From Gibbula magus (Eukaryota > Mollusca > Gastropoda > Trochida > Trochidae), in NCBI GenBank assembly GCA_936450465.1, contig OW388297.1:61873202-61937201 (forward strand): a DNA stretch of 64,000 nucleotides, read 5' to 3'. Position numbers and translations under genes: made by a program. The notes under the pieces are model-generated. The model was not told the origin of the DNA. It did no database searches and worked only from the letters and a program-made list of their open reading frames with translations. Below, in pieces: positions 1-10,184 of the stretch (position 1 is the first letter of the stretch; each line of letters starts with the position of its first letter).

Positions 1-1421
1 CAAGGAAACCGCGGTATAGACACAGTCTCCCACCACCGGAATGTCGAAAAGACCTTCCTCCCCCAGCTGATATCTCTTAGATAGGAAGCCTAGATCGGCC
101 AGTGAACGAGTATCAGCTAGGAGAGGAGCGATCAGATCATCGACCAGTGAAGGGAGAATGCGGAGCCCCACTACGGGAGCCTTGCTTCGAGCGAAGGCCT
201 CCCCCGACAAGCGGTAGTCCGATTCCTCTGGCTCGGGGACCGGGGCAGCAACACCAGGAATAGCCTTGGCGATTAAGCAGCGGAGACTCCTGATGGCAGT
301 GGCAGCCGATAAAGGGCCCGAATCCTCCCGAACCTCATCCACGTCCATGGACTCGATCCCGGATCTCCCCGAGAGGCGTGAGGCCAACTCGGAGTCGTCT
401 AGGAAAGAGTCACGGGCGTGGACAAGAGAGCGAGAGAAGACGTCAGCTACCACTGGCTGTCCCGAGCCCCCAGCCCGAGGATCGACCTCGAGTGGGCCCC
501 CCGAGACCTGGGTCTCGAGGGTGCTCGTGGGTCCCGCGTGCGGCCCGGACTGCATCGTCACTGGGACGACGGTCTCGGAGCACGGGGCAGGTGTCCGAGG
601 ACGCTGCACCTGGAGCACAGGCGGCGCCTCGTAACCTGAGGTAGATGCCTTACCCTGGGAACCTACTCCAACGAGCGGCACCAGGTTCGGCGGGGCCAGC
701 GATCCCCCAGACGAGACCTGCCCGAAGCCAGGTGTCTGAGGGGACTGGTGTGTTTGTGTTATGGTAACCTGGGGCTCCATACTCCGCAGCTCGCGAGCCG
801 GAAGCTGAGCGCCCTGAGGAGACCCCGTGCCTCGGACGAGTCGACACCGAGATCTCCCCTGGTACCATGAGCTGCATCAGGTTCATGACTCGAGGTCCGG
901 AACTCCGTACGGAGCCCCGAGACCGCCGAGTCAATCATGACCTTCATTTGCTGTGTAATGATTTGCGTGAAATGCGACATATCAACTGGGTTAAAGTTAG
1001 CATTTTGTAAGTTAGGTTGTTGAGGGGAGGGAGGGTGGATGAAATCCCCGGCTGAGGACCCCCGCTGGTCCTCGACCGAGTCGGGCTCGGATGACGATTC
1101 ATCGAGACCCGACCTGGCCGAGGACACCGTAGCGGAGGCCGAAGCCTTAACCTTCTTACCGCTTACTTTCTTAACCGGTGACTTCTTCACCTTTTTAGCC
1201 TTAGACGGGGGGTCAAGCTTGGTGATGTCTTGTCCGTTCTCCAAAGCCTCGGAGAAGAACTTCAAGTCTACATCCCTCCTTGATCTGGCCTTGGGGGTAA
1301 AGGCCTGACAAATCCCACAGTCGAGTGGGTGATGAAAGTCAGAGGCCAAGCACTTGAGGCACTCATCATGGGCGTCGGTGATAGACACCGGCCCTTTACA
1401 TTGGGCACAAGGCTTGAAAGG
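1..1421 (-). mobile_element. DIRS-like retrotransposon gag fragment, one frameshift, cut by window edge
   Basis: Reading leftwards from a stop at 1424-1422, an open frame begins with a cysteine/histidine cluster: PCAQCK, then DAHDECLKCL, then HHPLDCGICQAF. This is followed by a basic Lys/Ser stretch, an acidic Ser-rich linker, and a helix-like segment near 1020-900. The frame breaks near 830-845, where one shift joins it to a second frame that stays open for over 200 codons to base 1. The paired CxxC/HxxC head followed by a low-complexity linker resembles ORF1 (gag) of DIRS/tyrosine-recombinase retrotransposons as I remember them. The segment is clearly GC-richer than everything after it, which marks it as foreign to its surroundings. 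No ATG is visible at the start; TTGCTTCTAG just upstream could be a splice acceptor or simply a decayed 5' end. Another gag-bearing family is possible. Confidence 0.55.
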
Positions 1422-2756
1422 CTAGAAGCAAAATAGCCAAATCAAGACGTGCACATGCAACATGTGTATATATATAAATATTTTTAAAATATATATATAT
1501 ACTAAATACATGGGGGAATTGCAATGTAAATGTTTTTGTAAACATGCATGTAAAAAACATGAGCAGAGGCGAATGGCAAAATGCGAAGTAAAATGTAAAC
1601 AAGCATGGCCACACCCCTAACATCACTGAAACAAATAGAACATGAAATATGAATAATTTGCTTGCAGACCGAAAAAGGAATCTAGAACCCAAATATGATA
1701 ATATAAAGATGTGGAAAGCCCAGATTTGACTAAATTCCACGATCAAAACAAATCGATCGAGAAAAAATGGCCGCCATCTTGGGTCGACTTTCCCGCCCTA
1801 CGCGAGAAAGCAAGTTACAAATACACGAAATTTAGTACTAAAACCGATAAGCCATTCGACCCTACTGTAGAAAAGGTAGAAGTTACCACACATACAGCTT
1901 TGTTATGGGCCATTTTCTTTCGATCGTACGTACTCAGCGAAACAAAACTTCGTGAAAAACTTCGTGCGTCTAGTCAGTTCAATGACAGGATGAAAAGTGG
2001 TGAGATCAGAGTTATCCGCCCCTGGTTGCATGACAACCGTAAGGGGTGGGGCTCGAAAGGGGTGACCCAAAGTACTTTTTTTAGTTTTTTAACTAATTTT
2101 AAGTGGAAAATATAGTTACAACCTGTCATATATAAAAAATCAAGGATTTTATGCAATAAGTACCCCAAGGAGGATCCCTTCTGAAAAAGAATTCTCAAGA
2201 TTCAAACAAAAAGGTTTATATTTTTATACTAAACAAGCAAAATAGTGAGTGTGCCTCACTAACACCCCTGACTGTTTGACATTTTTATTTAACTTATCGA
2301 GAGAGGTGTCTGCATAAGCTATGAAATGTAAATGCTAAGATTAAAGTTTTTGTGAAAAGGGTGGGTCAAATCTCTTCATGTAAAATAGGTGGTTTGGCGA
2401 GTAAGAATAACTTGAAAAGGTAGGGAAACATAATACACTACTGCCATTACCACCGATTTCAACTTTTTTTTGGAAATTAATTCATCATAATGATTTATTC
2501 AACAGGTACATGGAAGCACACCCTTGTAAGCACAGTGGGGGATATACAGCAGTTTAAGGCTGAAAGGAAAGAAAATATAACTTTTTCCAAAATATAACCA
2601 AATAGAAATATAAAATAGTGAAATCAACATGAACACAGAAGTGGCTTTAGATGAAAGTTAAATGAAAAAGAAAATGATCAAGTCAACAAATGCCAACAAA
2701 GAAGCAGCTTCAATCATTCTAGCTCCGAATAAAAGAATACAAAAATTTGCCAAGAA
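1422..2756. other. No gene recognised; AT-rich spacer
   Basis: Short open frames occur on both strands (for example 1711-2115 on plus), but none shows a recognisable motif or convincing splice sites. AT-dinucleotide runs occur near 1465-1500. Confidence 0.5.
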
Positions 2757-3082
2757 TTAAGGTGAGGTGAGGTGAGTTGGGGTTAAACGCCGCTTTCAAG
2801 AGCATTTCACTTATATTGCGGCTGCTAGTATTACGGCAGGGAGAAAGCCCGCAACGCCATGTTGCGGTGAAACCTGCGAGCAACGGCTGGAACTAGCGAA
2901 CCATGGGTGGTACTACGCTGAAATTCAGTGTAGCATTGCACCCAAACCTTACTGCGTGTAGAACAGTTCTCTACTGCAGACAAAGTTGCCGTGCCCCTGG
3001 TGGGATTTGAACCTCGGACCTCTTTAACCGAAGCCGAACGCGCTAACCACTGCACTATCTCCCCCCCCCCCCCCCCCCCCCC
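2757..3082 (-). mobile_element. tRNA-derived SINE, family A
   Basis: On the minus strand the head carries an RNA polymerase III A box (TAGTGCAGTGG, near 3055) and a B box (GGTTCAAATCC, near 3010). A body follows, ending in GCGGCGTTTAACCCCAACTCACC and a short CTCAC-type repeat at 2757-2790. The head is preceded (plus-strand right side) by a run of 22 C residues at 3061-3082. The structure is that of a molluscan tRNA-derived SINE. Its 3' end matches the tail of the LINE fragment at 6162-6512. Confidence 0.8.
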
Positions 3083-3096
3083 AACTCATGTTACAT

Positions 3097-3188
3097 TTTG
3101 CACTGCACCTCTCCTAGTGATGAAGAAGACATGTGCCAAGTTTGAAAGGGATGAGATGAATAGTTTTCCTGTAGTCGATCGGACAAAA
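3097..3188 (+). repeat. Interspersed repeat unit, copy 1
   Basis: About 90 bp starting GCACTGCACCTCTCCTAG and ending near CGATCGGACAAAA. It recurs at 4268-4358 with scattered mismatches, so the pair brackets the tandem-core element between them. Confidence 0.75.
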
Positions 3189-3238
3189 AATGCTCAGAAT
3201 ATGATTAAGTTAAAAAATAACAAAATCGCCAAAAATTT

Positions 3239-4247
3239 AAAAATAGAGCCATGGGCTCTGTAGCTCATCAGGACTTCATTGATTATTATCTAAGGTTGAA
3301 TATCTAAGTTATATCAAGTAATACATTGTTAACAAGCAAAAAAAGGTTTTTTAGATCATGACCCCTGTGACCCAACTTTGGAGTCACAGGGTCACCAGTC
3401 CTACAATTACAATTTCACCTTTCTAGAGCTTGACATACTTGAGATAAAGATGAAAATAGGTTTTTGGGTCATGACCCGTGACCTAGATTGGGTCACAGGG
3501 TAACAAAATCTACAATTTTGAATCCCCATCGGCCAAGGAGTCTGCACACAACTTTTCAGCTCTCTAGACCTTTTGGAACTGGAGAAGAAGAGGAAAATAG
3601 GTTTTTAAGGATGTGACCCCTGTGACCAAATTTGGGGTCAAGGGGTCACGGAATCTACAACTTTTCAGCTCTCTAGACCTTTTGGAACTGGAGAAGAAGA
3701 TGAAAATAGGTTTAAAAGGATGTGACCCCTGTGACCCCATTTGGGGTCATGGGGTCACGAAATCTACAATTTAGAATCCCCATTGGCCAAGGAGTCTGCA
3801 CACAACTTTTCAGCTCTCTAGACCTTTTGGAACTGGAGAAGAAGATGAAAATAGGTTTTAAAGGATGTGACCCCTGTGACCCCATTTGGGGTCATGGGGT
3901 CATGAAATCTACAATTTAGATTCCCCATTGGCCAAGGAGTCTGCACACAACTTTTCAGCTCTGTGGAGTCATTGGTTCTGGAGAAGAAGATGAAAATAGG
4001 TTTTTAAGGATGTGAACCCTGTGACTCCATTTGGGGTCATGGGGTCACGAAATCTACAATTTAGAATCCCCATTGGCCAAGGAGTCTGCACATAAAATTT
4101 CAGCTCTGTGGAGTCATTGGTTCTGGAGAAGAAGTCGAAAAAGGGAAAAGTTTACGGATGGACGTATGGACAGACGGACAGACTGACGCCGGACACCATG
4201 CCATGCCATAAGCCCATTGGGCCTTTCAGGCCTGATGAGCTAAAAAT
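3239..4247 (+). mobile_element. Non-autonomous element with inverted ends and a 145-bp tandem core, copy 1
   Basis: Begins with a small palindrome (AGAGCCATGGGCTCT) and TAGCTCATCAGG. It ends with a GGACGGAC-rich stretch, a hairpin (AAGCCCATTGGGCC) and CCTGATGAGCTA, the exact reverse complement of the start. The interior is a tandem array; the CAGCTCTCTAGACC landmark recurs at 145-bp spacing (3666, 3811). Each unit holds GTGACCCC...GGGGTCA, itself an inverted repeat. A second copy lies at 38218-39150 and a decayed one at 54600-55015. A tandem core within terminal inverted repeats recalls bivalve pearl/Helentron-derived elements, but that assignment is inference. Confidence 0.75.
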
Positions 4248-4257
4248 TCATAAATTC

Positions 4258-4425
4258 AGTTTTAATTCCGCACTGCACCTCTCCTAGAGGTGAAGAAGAC
4301 ATGTGCCAAATGTGAAAAGGATAAATGAATAGTTTTTCTGTAATCGATCGGACAAAACATGTCTTCGGCCGGACGGACAGAATCATTGGTTTTACTATAT
4401 ACCCCCAAACATTGTTCGGGGGTAT
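4258..4425 (+). repeat. Interspersed repeat unit, copy 2, with terminal hairpin
   Basis: Matches 3097-3188 and continues through a GGCCGGACGGACAGA stretch to a perfect hairpin, TACCCCC...GGGGGTA, at about 4400-4425. A GGACGGAC tract followed by a hairpin is also the 3' structure of the tandem-core element, so the two repeats may be related in origin. Confidence 0.6.
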
Positions 4426-5565
4426 AAAAATATATGGTGGAACATAAAAAATGTTGTGCTTTAATTTCCAATTGAGTAGATGTAGTGACCATTTACCGTA
4501 GATTCCATACATAATTAATGCATTGTGTTCTTCTTAATAATCAAGAAAATACTAAAAATAATATCATCTTCGGACCCCTATTAGACATTTATGATGTTGG
4601 AAGCTTAACTATCAATTTTTTTTATTAAAGGGGACAACATGAAATTGTGCATAAGTAGCTGTGAGTAAAATATCAAAAGCGTAATTAGTTAAGCAGTTAT
4701 GTTCCTTTCAACTTTGCTGAAAATGGCGACTTTCAAAAAATGACAATCTTCTATGACTTGTCCCACGTAAACTGTTACAGATATGTGTTTGAAAATTATT
4801 GTCCTTAATGAATGACTTTTCTACAGTATTTTTCGAAAAACATGACTTTCGTCTTGAAGACCTAATAAAATAATCAGGATAATAACAAAACGTCTTCAAA
4901 ACAATCGTCGTCTTCAAGACCTAATTACAAAAGTTCTTTGATAGGCATTTGAGAAGCTGATATGATGAAAGAAAACAGTTCTATGGAGTCAACGTCTGGT
5001 TGAGATGAGCCGCTTGTTGTCTCTCTGGGGCCTTGTTTGTTACAGAAGGGGAAGTCAACTGTTACTGGGGAATTAAATATCCTTTCTTCTTCCTTTTCAT
5101 TCATGTAACAGACATAAAATTGAACTCATTAGAAATATCATCTGTATCTATATAAGATTGCACATCAATAATCCGTAATAAAGTCAAACACCCAAGTCGA
5201 GATTAGAATGCACACCTTCATGCCCTTATTTGTCGGAGTAGGGTAATGAAATTTTCAAATCTGAGTCTATCATCTAACAGAGATCATATTCCCAAAATTT
5301 TAGCTCTAAGCTTTAAATCATTGATGGTTCTTGAGGGGAAGTCGTTTAACGATTTTTGTGTGGCCCCCTGCACCGCCATATTTGTTCAAATGATCAAATT
5401 TTATCTTCTTCTTCAGAGGCCTGTGAGCTAACTTTAAAAAGTTAAGGGGTGGACAGACAGATTCACACCATGCAATAAACCCATATTGGGCCTTTCAGCC
5501 CTAATTAACTGAAAAGCGGTCCACAAATCTAAGCCGAATAATGCCAGTTTCAATATCTTAAACTC
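4426..5565. other. No gene recognised; partial repeat near 5330-5515
   Basis: Part of UBA5 intron 2. The stretch 5370-5515 ends in GGGCCTTTCAGCCCTAATTA with GGACAGACAGA before it. This is a decayed relative of the tandem-core element's 3' end. No UBA5 exon 3 was seen between here and base 1. Confidence 0.45.
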
Positions 5566-5567
5566 AC

Positions 5568-5613
5568 CTCGTAATTCTCAACTATTCCCATTCTCTTCAG
5601 AGCCATAAGACGA
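5568..5613 (-). CDS. UBA5: UBA5 (UFM1-activating enzyme), coding exon 2
   Basis: The 46-bp exon is bounded by TTTTTTGCAG (acceptor, ending at 5614) and GTGAGT (donor, at 5567). Joined in phase 2 to exon 1 at 12339, it completes a serine codon and adds RLMALKRMGIVENYE. Together with the end of exon 1 this matches the conserved animal UBA5 segment just before the adenylation domain. UBA5 is the cytosolic E1 that adenylates UFM1, forms a thioester with it, and passes it to UFC1. The Rossmann-like glycine motif and the catalytic cysteine would be encoded by later exons, which must lie beyond the left edge, more than 5.5 kb away. I found no disabling change, but two exons cannot show that the gene is intact. 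Confidence 0.92.
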
Positions 5614-5992
5614 CTGCAAAAAATATATAACAAATCACAGCAGGTTTGTTTAAAAGTGGTAATTTGTGCATAATTTTGCTGAAAATGCGTAAATAAATTA
5701 GAATAGTGTTTTGTGGGACACATTTTAAAATCTTGACAATTCTCGTTAGTTGATATACCAAATAGGAACCTCAAATCACAGAAACATTTCAAGTAATTTA
5801 GTTATCGTGTTAAAGGAAGGCCGAAATGAAATATTTTCTATTGAATTCTAACCTGCATTTGGTTCATCAGACTAATATGTGAAAATGAGACCCAAAAAAT
5901 AGGTAATAGGTTGTTGATTTATTAAACTAGACCGCCTCAAACTTTGCAAAAAACATCGTCTGCTTTTCGATGGCGAACGACAAACGAAAAAT

Positions 5993-6035
5993 GGGGCGGG
6001 GCTTAGTGAGTTGGGGTTAACCGGAAGTGACGTAC
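5993..6035 (+). promoter_or_regulatory. Possible promoter motifs: GC box and ETS/CRE pair
   Basis: GGGGCGGGGC at 5993-6002 is followed by CCGGAAGT (ETS type) at 6021-6028, overlapping TGACGTAC (CRE-like) at 6028-6035. The cluster lies 85-130 bp before the ATG of the THAP-like exon at 6120. Such clusters are common in TATA-less animal promoters. The intervening GTGAGTTGGGGTTAAC matches the reversed end of the SINE family. Function is inferred. Confidence 0.35.
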
Positions 6036-6119
6036 GAGAAGGGACGGGATGTAAACATCCGCTTACTACCTACACTAGGGAATCGGTCAGTTGATCTGTA
6101 TTATCTACGCTTTGCAACA

Positions 6120-6626
6120 ATGCCACACCGCTGTTCTGCTGTAAACTGTTCAAGTAATGTTCCCCCGGTATGTATACCCTGTCAGTGCCCTCTCACAATC
6201 AAACACATTCTCTGTGAGTGTTGGGACACTGCACATATCAGGGAAACTTTTTATCCTTCTATTTCAATCAATCAAGTTTTTACTCATTTCGGTGAGCATC
6301 GTGTTTTAGATTTTTTGAAGGCTATACACCTTATTGACAAATTGTATTCAACTTGTGATAATACGCTGATGTTTTTTACGGCCTTCGTGCCGTGTTCTGT
6401 TTTTCAATAGCAATTTTCTTTTTTAAATTAGGCTAATAAATTAAATATCTCGCCGCTAATGGCTGCAATACTGCCGAAGCGGCGTTAAACAATAACTCAC
6501 TCACTCACTCACTCAAGTAATGTTAGTTATCAAGTTTCACTTTACAAATGTCCCAAAATATCGGTATATATATCAAATATAATTGATATGAATAGTGAAA
6601 GATGGGGGATTCATAGACGTTCATAG
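6120..6626 (+). pseudogene. THAP-like first exon interrupted by a LINE
   Basis: ATG at 6120 opens MPHRCSAVNCSSN, the typical start of a THAP zinc finger (first two cysteines of the C2CH set). The sequence is then cut by a LINE fragment at 6162-6512. After the insertion, the frame resumes within the duplicated target and stays open through a lysine/cysteine/proline segment to a stop at 6626. TATCGGTATATA near 6571 could be the original splice donor. THAP domains bind DNA in transcription factors and in P-element-type transposases. Whether this was a host gene nested antisense in UBA5 intron 1 or part of a transposon cannot be told. The insertion disrupts the domain. Confidence 0.5.
6162..6512 (+). 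mobile_element. 5'-truncated LINE 3' end with TCAC-repeat tail
   Basis: The fragment starts with coding sequence for a C-terminal zinc-knuckle-like region, CIPCQCPLTIKHILCEC, ends the ORF near 6410, and has a short 3' UTR. The last part, GAAGCGGCGTTAAACAATAACTCACTCACTCACTC, matches the SINE family A tail. A 12-bp target duplication TCAAGTAATGTT flanks it (6150-6161 and 6513-6524). The I/Nimb-like LINE group is the best guess from the cysteine motif. Confidence 0.8.
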
Positions 6627-9345
6627 ACATAGGATAAATCAATGCTAACGAGGGGGTGAGATATACGATGACATATGAAACCAGGATGTGGTAATATGAA
6701 CGAAGTAAAGTTGAGACAACAAAATCAGATATTCGGTGTTGTTGTTATTTTTTGTTGGAGAATGTTTGTGTATAAAATAAAACAACAAACTTGAGATTAG
6801 CAGACGCCGGCGAAGTAGGCCCTACGGTAAGCCATCGACAATCAAAGCACATCACAACATCTTGATTTTATTAACGTCGTTAATCTACCGACAACCTAAT
6901 TTACTAACAGTGCATTACAACAATCAAAGCAACTCACCACATATTTAAGAAAACAAAGGAAGTTGGTTATCAACGATAATAATACGTCTACGAATCCACC
7001 TACGAAAACACCGCATCCCAATGTTACATTTTATTTAGTTATCAAGTATTAACACATTAAAACATTCAGAATCTAATAGATATAAAATGATGTTTTCAAT
7101 AAAATGCTTGGTTAATAAAAAAAACATCGTATTAAATTGACATTTCAGCAAGAGTGTCAATAATGTAAGAAACTTACCTTATAAACGTATCTAAACGAAG
7201 AATATGAATATCCAAATGCACATAAGACAGAAATTGTAAACCTATAAATCCATCAATGACAGTACTTGGAAACAGAAGATGGTCAAATGCTAACCCTCTT
7301 TCAGCAAAAGTCTTTTCGCAAATGGCAAGATAGAAAAACAAATAGACTGAATGTGTATTGTGTGTCACCAAGACAGGACGTTTGACAATAAACATATATG
7401 ACATGCCGGTCACCGACATGCAATTTGTTACATACTTGAATCGGTCCAGTAAACTTGTTATCTGTACAAACATAATTACACTCCTTCCTTCTCACATACC
7501 CAGCTTCTTAATTGCGTAAACTAATATACTGTAACAACACGTCTCCCCTTTGATCTGGAAGTGAAACAAAACAAACATCTGTCTGGACGATTCATCTGTA
7601 TGGTCCGCTAACCTGAGAATTGTGTGTTGGTGTGCTGAAGTGACATATACAGGCTATCAGACAATATTTTAAACCATTTCGTTTTCATTTAAGATGCTAC
7701 TGGTAACATAATTCTTTAATTCGATAATGTTCGTTGTCTATATCAATCTGTGTAATCATAATGTATATGTTTAGCGTGTACAATAGAGCAATCTTCATGT
7801 AAAATTCATTGAGCTTGTTGACCAATCCAGTTCATTTATTTATTCATGAAAGTGATGTGAAAATGGTTTGCATTGCATTACATCATATATAGAATATTTT
7901 AATTGATAAACTTAAAATACAGTAATCTTTTATATTAAATACTGAATGTTATTTATAAATCTGCAATATGTTGTCTCGCTTGTTTGAACAGTCAATCGTT
8001 CAGTGTATATGAAATTATACCTACCATATATATTTATTTATTAATACATACAAAACAAAATTAACATGCCGATTATTCAACATAATTTGATCGATTGATG
8101 CTACTTAATCTCTCTTCACCCGATTCCCGCGAGAGTCTTCTTCCCTTGTTTCAGGGTCACTTGAACTGTCATATGTTTCCTTCTAGTTCCGCGATTAATT
8201 GCTACAAACATACTATACAAAAGCGCCGAATGCACTCCAATTAAGCACGCCCCAGTTGTTGTAACCATATGAAATCGCTAGTTGAATAGTTAAGTAATCC
8301 GTTTATCGAAAATTGGGGTTGTTTTGATGACGTTTTCTGTCTTATATGAGCAGTTTAAAAGTTGCGAAAACGCGTTAAATTAACATTAGCGGCCATGCTG
8401 AGGCTCCTCCACGTACGTCACAGCCCGATACGCTTCAGTGACCACCCCCGCCCACTTTCATTCTGGTCGCCGGGGCTCAATTGGGCACTTTTTAAAAAAA
8501 GCCGTATATAAGTTATTTATGGGTCGATTTAAAACATTTAAAATCGAGCAATTGTCAAATTGAAACCCCTTTTCAACGAATCCGAAAGTGACCATATGTC
8601 ATTTCATCTAACCTTTAACAAGGATTTTTTTAGTGACTTCAGAACTCATGACCTTGACCACATCTCGAGACCTTGACCTTTGACCTTCAAGGTCACACAA
8701 ACAATGATTGCTTTTCATTGTGTATAACAGTCATGTGATGATTTAAACTGTTCATAGTCAAAATCATCTCACTCGACTTGCATATGTATCCCCTAACGCC
8801 AAATATTTGACAATAACTTGCTTTCAATAAGACTCGAGCAGTGGCTTAATACACGATGAGAAGCCGAATTCATGTGCCCCATTTACAAGTATGACAGTTA
8901 AATGTTCCATTGAACAGTATCAACCAATATCTGTCTCTTTGTCTGGCAGTCTGCTACATATAGTTTTAAAAATTATGTTTGAACAATTGACATGCGACAG
9001 CCGCGGAACATTGTCCGGTTTTTGATCATAATCATGACTAAACATCTTAATAATGTACCTATACTAATCAGATTGGCAGTAAAAGGGTAATTTTCCACAA
9101 AAGTCATTACTTCTTGATAAAATAACACCCTTGGTAACTTTTGACCTATGTTACTACATTACACCCCTTGGGAAGTTATTTCTTTTGTTTGAGTTGCAGG
9201 TTATATGCCATAACCACCATCTGCGCAGGTTGGTTATCTCATAACCACCATGGTTGGTTATGAGATATTCAACCTACGGAAACAGATGGACTTGTAAATT
9301 TTTTAAAATTTTGTCAAATTAGAAATGAAAATTTTGTAAGTAATG
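6627..9345. other. UBA5 intron 1 interior; no gene recognised
   Basis: AT-rich, with short open frames lacking recognisable motifs on either strand. TGACCTTTGACCTTCAAGGTCA-type half-sites occur at 8646-8697. The stretch 8990-9180 resembles part of the TTAA-flanked MITE at 57968-58463 (shared CATTGTCCGGTTTT) and is probably a decayed relative. Confidence 0.45.
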
Positions 9346-9416
9346 AAAGTGGGATTCGAACCCTGGACCTCTATATCGTCAAGCAGCGCCTTTACCAATG
9401 TAGCTACCGAGGATCC
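9346..9416 (-). repeat. tRNA-like sequence (pseudo-tRNA or SINE head)
   Basis: On minus, GGATCCTCGGTAGCTACATTGG carries an A-box-like region, and GGGTTCGAATCCC is a perfect B-box/T-arm. The arms do not form a clean full cloverleaf, so a functional tRNA is not supported. Confidence 0.5.
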
Positions 9417-9691
9417 ATACAGATTCAGTGTTCAATCTTTTGTGTCTAGGATGTATTTATATATTTTCTAGTATTATATATACATATGTATATATGGGCA
9501 CCAATTTATGTCTACTTTATGTATGGAATGAATGATTAAGTTTGAAACCTTTGTTTCGAGTCAGTTATTGGTGTATTGGGAACATTTTACTGATACAATT
9601 TGTCTTATAAATTAAAAAAATACTCCTCTAAAATGCATATATATATATACAATTATTTTTTTTAAATAGAGTGTTCCGCGTGAGTGTAAGG

Positions 9692-9797
9692 CAAATAATG
9701 ACCCGATTGCATCGCGTTATGGCAATAAACTCTGCTCGGGCTGACACCCTCGCGAATTTATATGCCATAACCGCTCGGCACCGGGTCATTTTTTACT
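9692..9797. repeat. Foldback element, about 106 bp
   Basis: AATGACCCG...GTTATGGCA on the left pairs imperfectly with TGCCATAAC...CGGGTCATT on the right. A similar TATGCCATAACC motif lies at 9209-9222, so this is probably a small repeat family. Confidence 0.5.
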
Positions 9798-9814
9798 ACA
9801 TAACATAGGTTATA

Positions 9815-10037
9815 GGGATGTAGCTCAGTTGGTGAGTGTCCGTTCATCATCCGGAAGAGCGGGTTTCGATTCCCAGTCGCGTCATTCCAAAAGACCTTAA
9901 AAGATGGGAATTGTTGTTTCCTTGCTTGTCACTCAGCATTATAACTGGTGCTGCAAAGTGACTGCCAGGTGCGAAATGTACAAAATCAATTTCGGATGTA
10001 CAATGTATTGAGGACAATAAAGAGTTATTATTATTAT
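9815..10037 (+). mobile_element. tRNA-derived SINE, family B, full-length copy
   Basis: Starts GGGATGTAGCTCAGTTGG (A box at 9821-9832), has a B box GGGTTTCGATTCCC (9861-9874), then a body containing CAGCATTATAACTGG, and ends in (TTA)n. The same body and tail occur at 34655-35239, interrupted there by a MITE. Confidence 0.8.
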
Positions 10038-10184
10038 CAACATACAGAGTGGAGTGTCCCTTACATTGGTTTTCACTGGCTATCCTCTCTATCTAAATCC
10101 TTGTATAAACTTTCATTTATTGGAATGAGTGAAACAAATTAAACACACACCAGAAAGAAAGAGTTCGATAATTACAAGTATGAA

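Noticed and set aside
266..644. Plus-strand open frames in the GC-rich left edge
   Set aside because: They are shadows of the minus-strand gag-like frame, which has the cysteine motifs.
7174..7495. Minus-strand frames with a membrane-like stretch
   Set aside because: No recognisable family, no splice support, and they lie in AT-rich intron sequence.
9815..9890. A functional tRNA gene
   Set aside because: A and B boxes are present, but the acceptor stem does not pair and a SINE body with a (TTA)n tail follows.
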